Below, in pieces: positions 5,252-5,916 of a stretch of DNA of 5,916 nt; within the stretch, counting starts at the first letter, position 1, and every line of letters begins with the position of its first letter. The notes under the pieces were generated by a model. That model made no database searches. It was not told the origin of the DNA and saw only the letters and a program-made list of their open reading frames with translations. Source of the DNA: Gp6-AA40 sp032156805 (lineage in GTDB: Bacteria > Acidobacteriota > Vicinamibacteria > Vicinamibacterales > UBA2999); NCBI GenBank assembly GCA_032156805.1, contig JALDXQ010000318.1, positions 1-5,916 of the forward strand. Direction: 5' to 3'. The position numbers and the translations under genes were made by a program.

Positions 5252-5290
5252 GGCTCTTCTCCGGGGTGGCCGATGCTCGCAGCGCCCGTC

Positions 5291-5303
5291 CAACGTGACG
5301 TTG
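5291..5303. promoter_or_regulatory. Perfect palindrome CAACGT-G-ACGTTG upstream of VOC-Arr
   Basis: A 13-base perfect inverted repeat (6+1+6) about 40 bases before the VOC start, in the 185-base gap between dinB and the VOC gene. Its position suits an operator for the VOC-Arr unit. No regulator gene is adjacent, and a site this short could be chance. Apart from it and a weak AGACC-TGA-GGTCT hairpin at 5368-5380, I see nothing defined in the gap. Confidence 0.3.
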
Positions 5304-5436
5304 ATGGCATACGAAGGGGTCCCATTGCCTAAGCGTATCGCCGATCAAGCAGACATTAGCTGAAGCGAGACCTGAGGTCTTTGGCAGAGAGTGAACGGGT
5401 GCGGGCCCGAGGTATTGCAACGGGCGCTGGCGCTAT

Positions 5437-5916
5437 TCAAAGCTCTCTTTCAGCAAGGCGTCGGAACTCGTCCGGAACGGAGCGGACAGCCCGTGACCCT
5501 GACCCATAATCCACCGCTTGTCCTCCGAAGCGCTTGCGGATCGCATCGATCGCGCGGTCTGCCCGCAATCGCGCCACGCCTTTCTGGGTGCCAGGACGGC
5601 GTCCTTCGTCGGGAAGTCCGAGCGGCAGCTCCAGCTGCACGATCGCATTCGCTTCGAGATGTGAGACGGCGATCGCCAGCAGCGAGATTGTCTTCTCGTC
5701 ACGGTGATCCGCCAGGACACCGCGCACAAGGTCCTCGGCGATCTCAGCCAGCGCTCGCGTTGCAGAGATCGGTGCAGACAACGTGAGCGCGCGCGTGACC
5801 GAGCGCAGATCGGCGAAGCGCACGCGGACCGTGATCGTCCGGCCCGCCAGGGATTTGGCGCGGAGCCGCGCGCCGATGCGGTCGGCGAGATGATGGAGCG
5901 TCGGTTTGAAGACGCG
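5437..5916 (-). CDS. dinB: DNA polymerase IV (DinB, Y-family), C-terminal part
   Basis: Partial gene: the frame is open to the right edge and ends at TGA 5437-5439, giving about 159 C-terminal residues. These correspond to the little-finger domain that grips DNA and gives Y-family polymerases their lesion and mismatch behaviour. Visible landmarks are LADRIGARLRAKSLAGRTITVRVRF, the RSVTRALTLSAPISAT strand, LLAIAVSHLEAN, the LELPLGLPDEGRRPGT segment before the basic tail, DAIRKRFGGQAVDYGS, and the closing RSVPDEFRRLAEREL. The catalytic palm with its acidic residues lies outside the window. An internal GTG at 5823 is not the real start, because family similarity continues upstream of it. It is 185 bases from the VOC-Arr unit and probably independent of it. 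Confidence 0.9.
   Translation of the reverse strand, partial: RVFKPTLHHLADRIGARLRAKSLAGRTITVRVRFADLRSVTRALTLSAPISATRALAEIAEDLVRGVLADHRDEKTISLLAIAVSHLEANAIVQLELPLGLPDEGRRPGTQKGVARLRADRAIDAIRKRFGGQAVDYGSGSRAVRSVPDEFRRLAEREL

Noticed and set aside
5368..5380. AGACC-TGA-GGTCT hairpin as a terminator for dinB
   Set aside because: The stem is only five base pairs, with no U-tract on the minus strand, and it lies about 57 bases past the dinB stop. Too weak to call.
5115..5420. Minus-strand frame crossing the gap between dinB and the VOC gene
   Set aside because: It overlaps the 5' half of the VOC gene in another frame, lacks a good SD and matches no family I know.

Overview
High-GC bacterial DNA with strong Shine-Dalgarno sites, frequent GTG starts and tightly packed small genes. 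It suits a soil-type, high-GC bacterium such as a member of Pseudomonadota, Acidobacteriota or Gemmatimonadota. The sequence alone does not fix the phylum, and there is no rRNA, tRNA, IS element or CRISPR array to help.

Layout. (1) Bases 2 to about 262, plus strand: fragment of a large gene entering from the left edge, resembling the N-terminal region of PLD-like/DUF3427 helicases. It stops abruptly where it meets the end of the next block. (2) Bases 237-2807, minus strand: a six-gene operon reading right to left, ArsR-family repressor > SRPBCC (AHSA1) > VOC > RibD/dihydrofolate-reductase-like > SnoaL/NTF2-like > YCII. Gaps are 43 bases or less, and one junction is a 4-base ATGA overlap. An ATAGTTAA-N8-TTAACTAT inverted repeat covers the repressor start. 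(3) From 2885, plus strand, divergent from the operon: a Tat-leader ABM monooxygenase-like gene whose family similarity ends at codon 77. Exactly there, at a GATC, it runs into the reversed 5' end of a second RibD-like gene that starts at 3255 on the minus strand. (4) Bases 3444-4421, plus strand: an Asp-box (BNR) beta-propeller protein. (5) Bases 4443-5251, minus strand: a VOC protein followed by an Arr-type rifamycin ADP-ribosyltransferase, convergent with the propeller gene across a stem-loop. (6) Bases 5437-5916, minus strand: C-terminal part of a DinB-type DNA polymerase IV, running off the right edge.

How the genes fit together. The ArsR-led operon resembles the widespread ArsR/SRPBCC neighbourhoods that carry small open-barrel and cup-fold proteins. 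All five structural genes encode ligand-binding folds (START-like, VOC, DHFR-like, NTF2, YCII), so an inducible small-molecule modification or detoxification unit is plausible, but the substrate cannot be read from sequence. The VOC-Arr pair looks like a second small detoxification or resistance unit.

The most notable structural point is two head-on junctions (near 260 and at 3112-3115). At each, recognisable genes facing each other are cut and fused. The block between them is therefore either a natural rearrangement or a cloning, ligation or assembly chimera. I see no convincing new defence or mobile system here.
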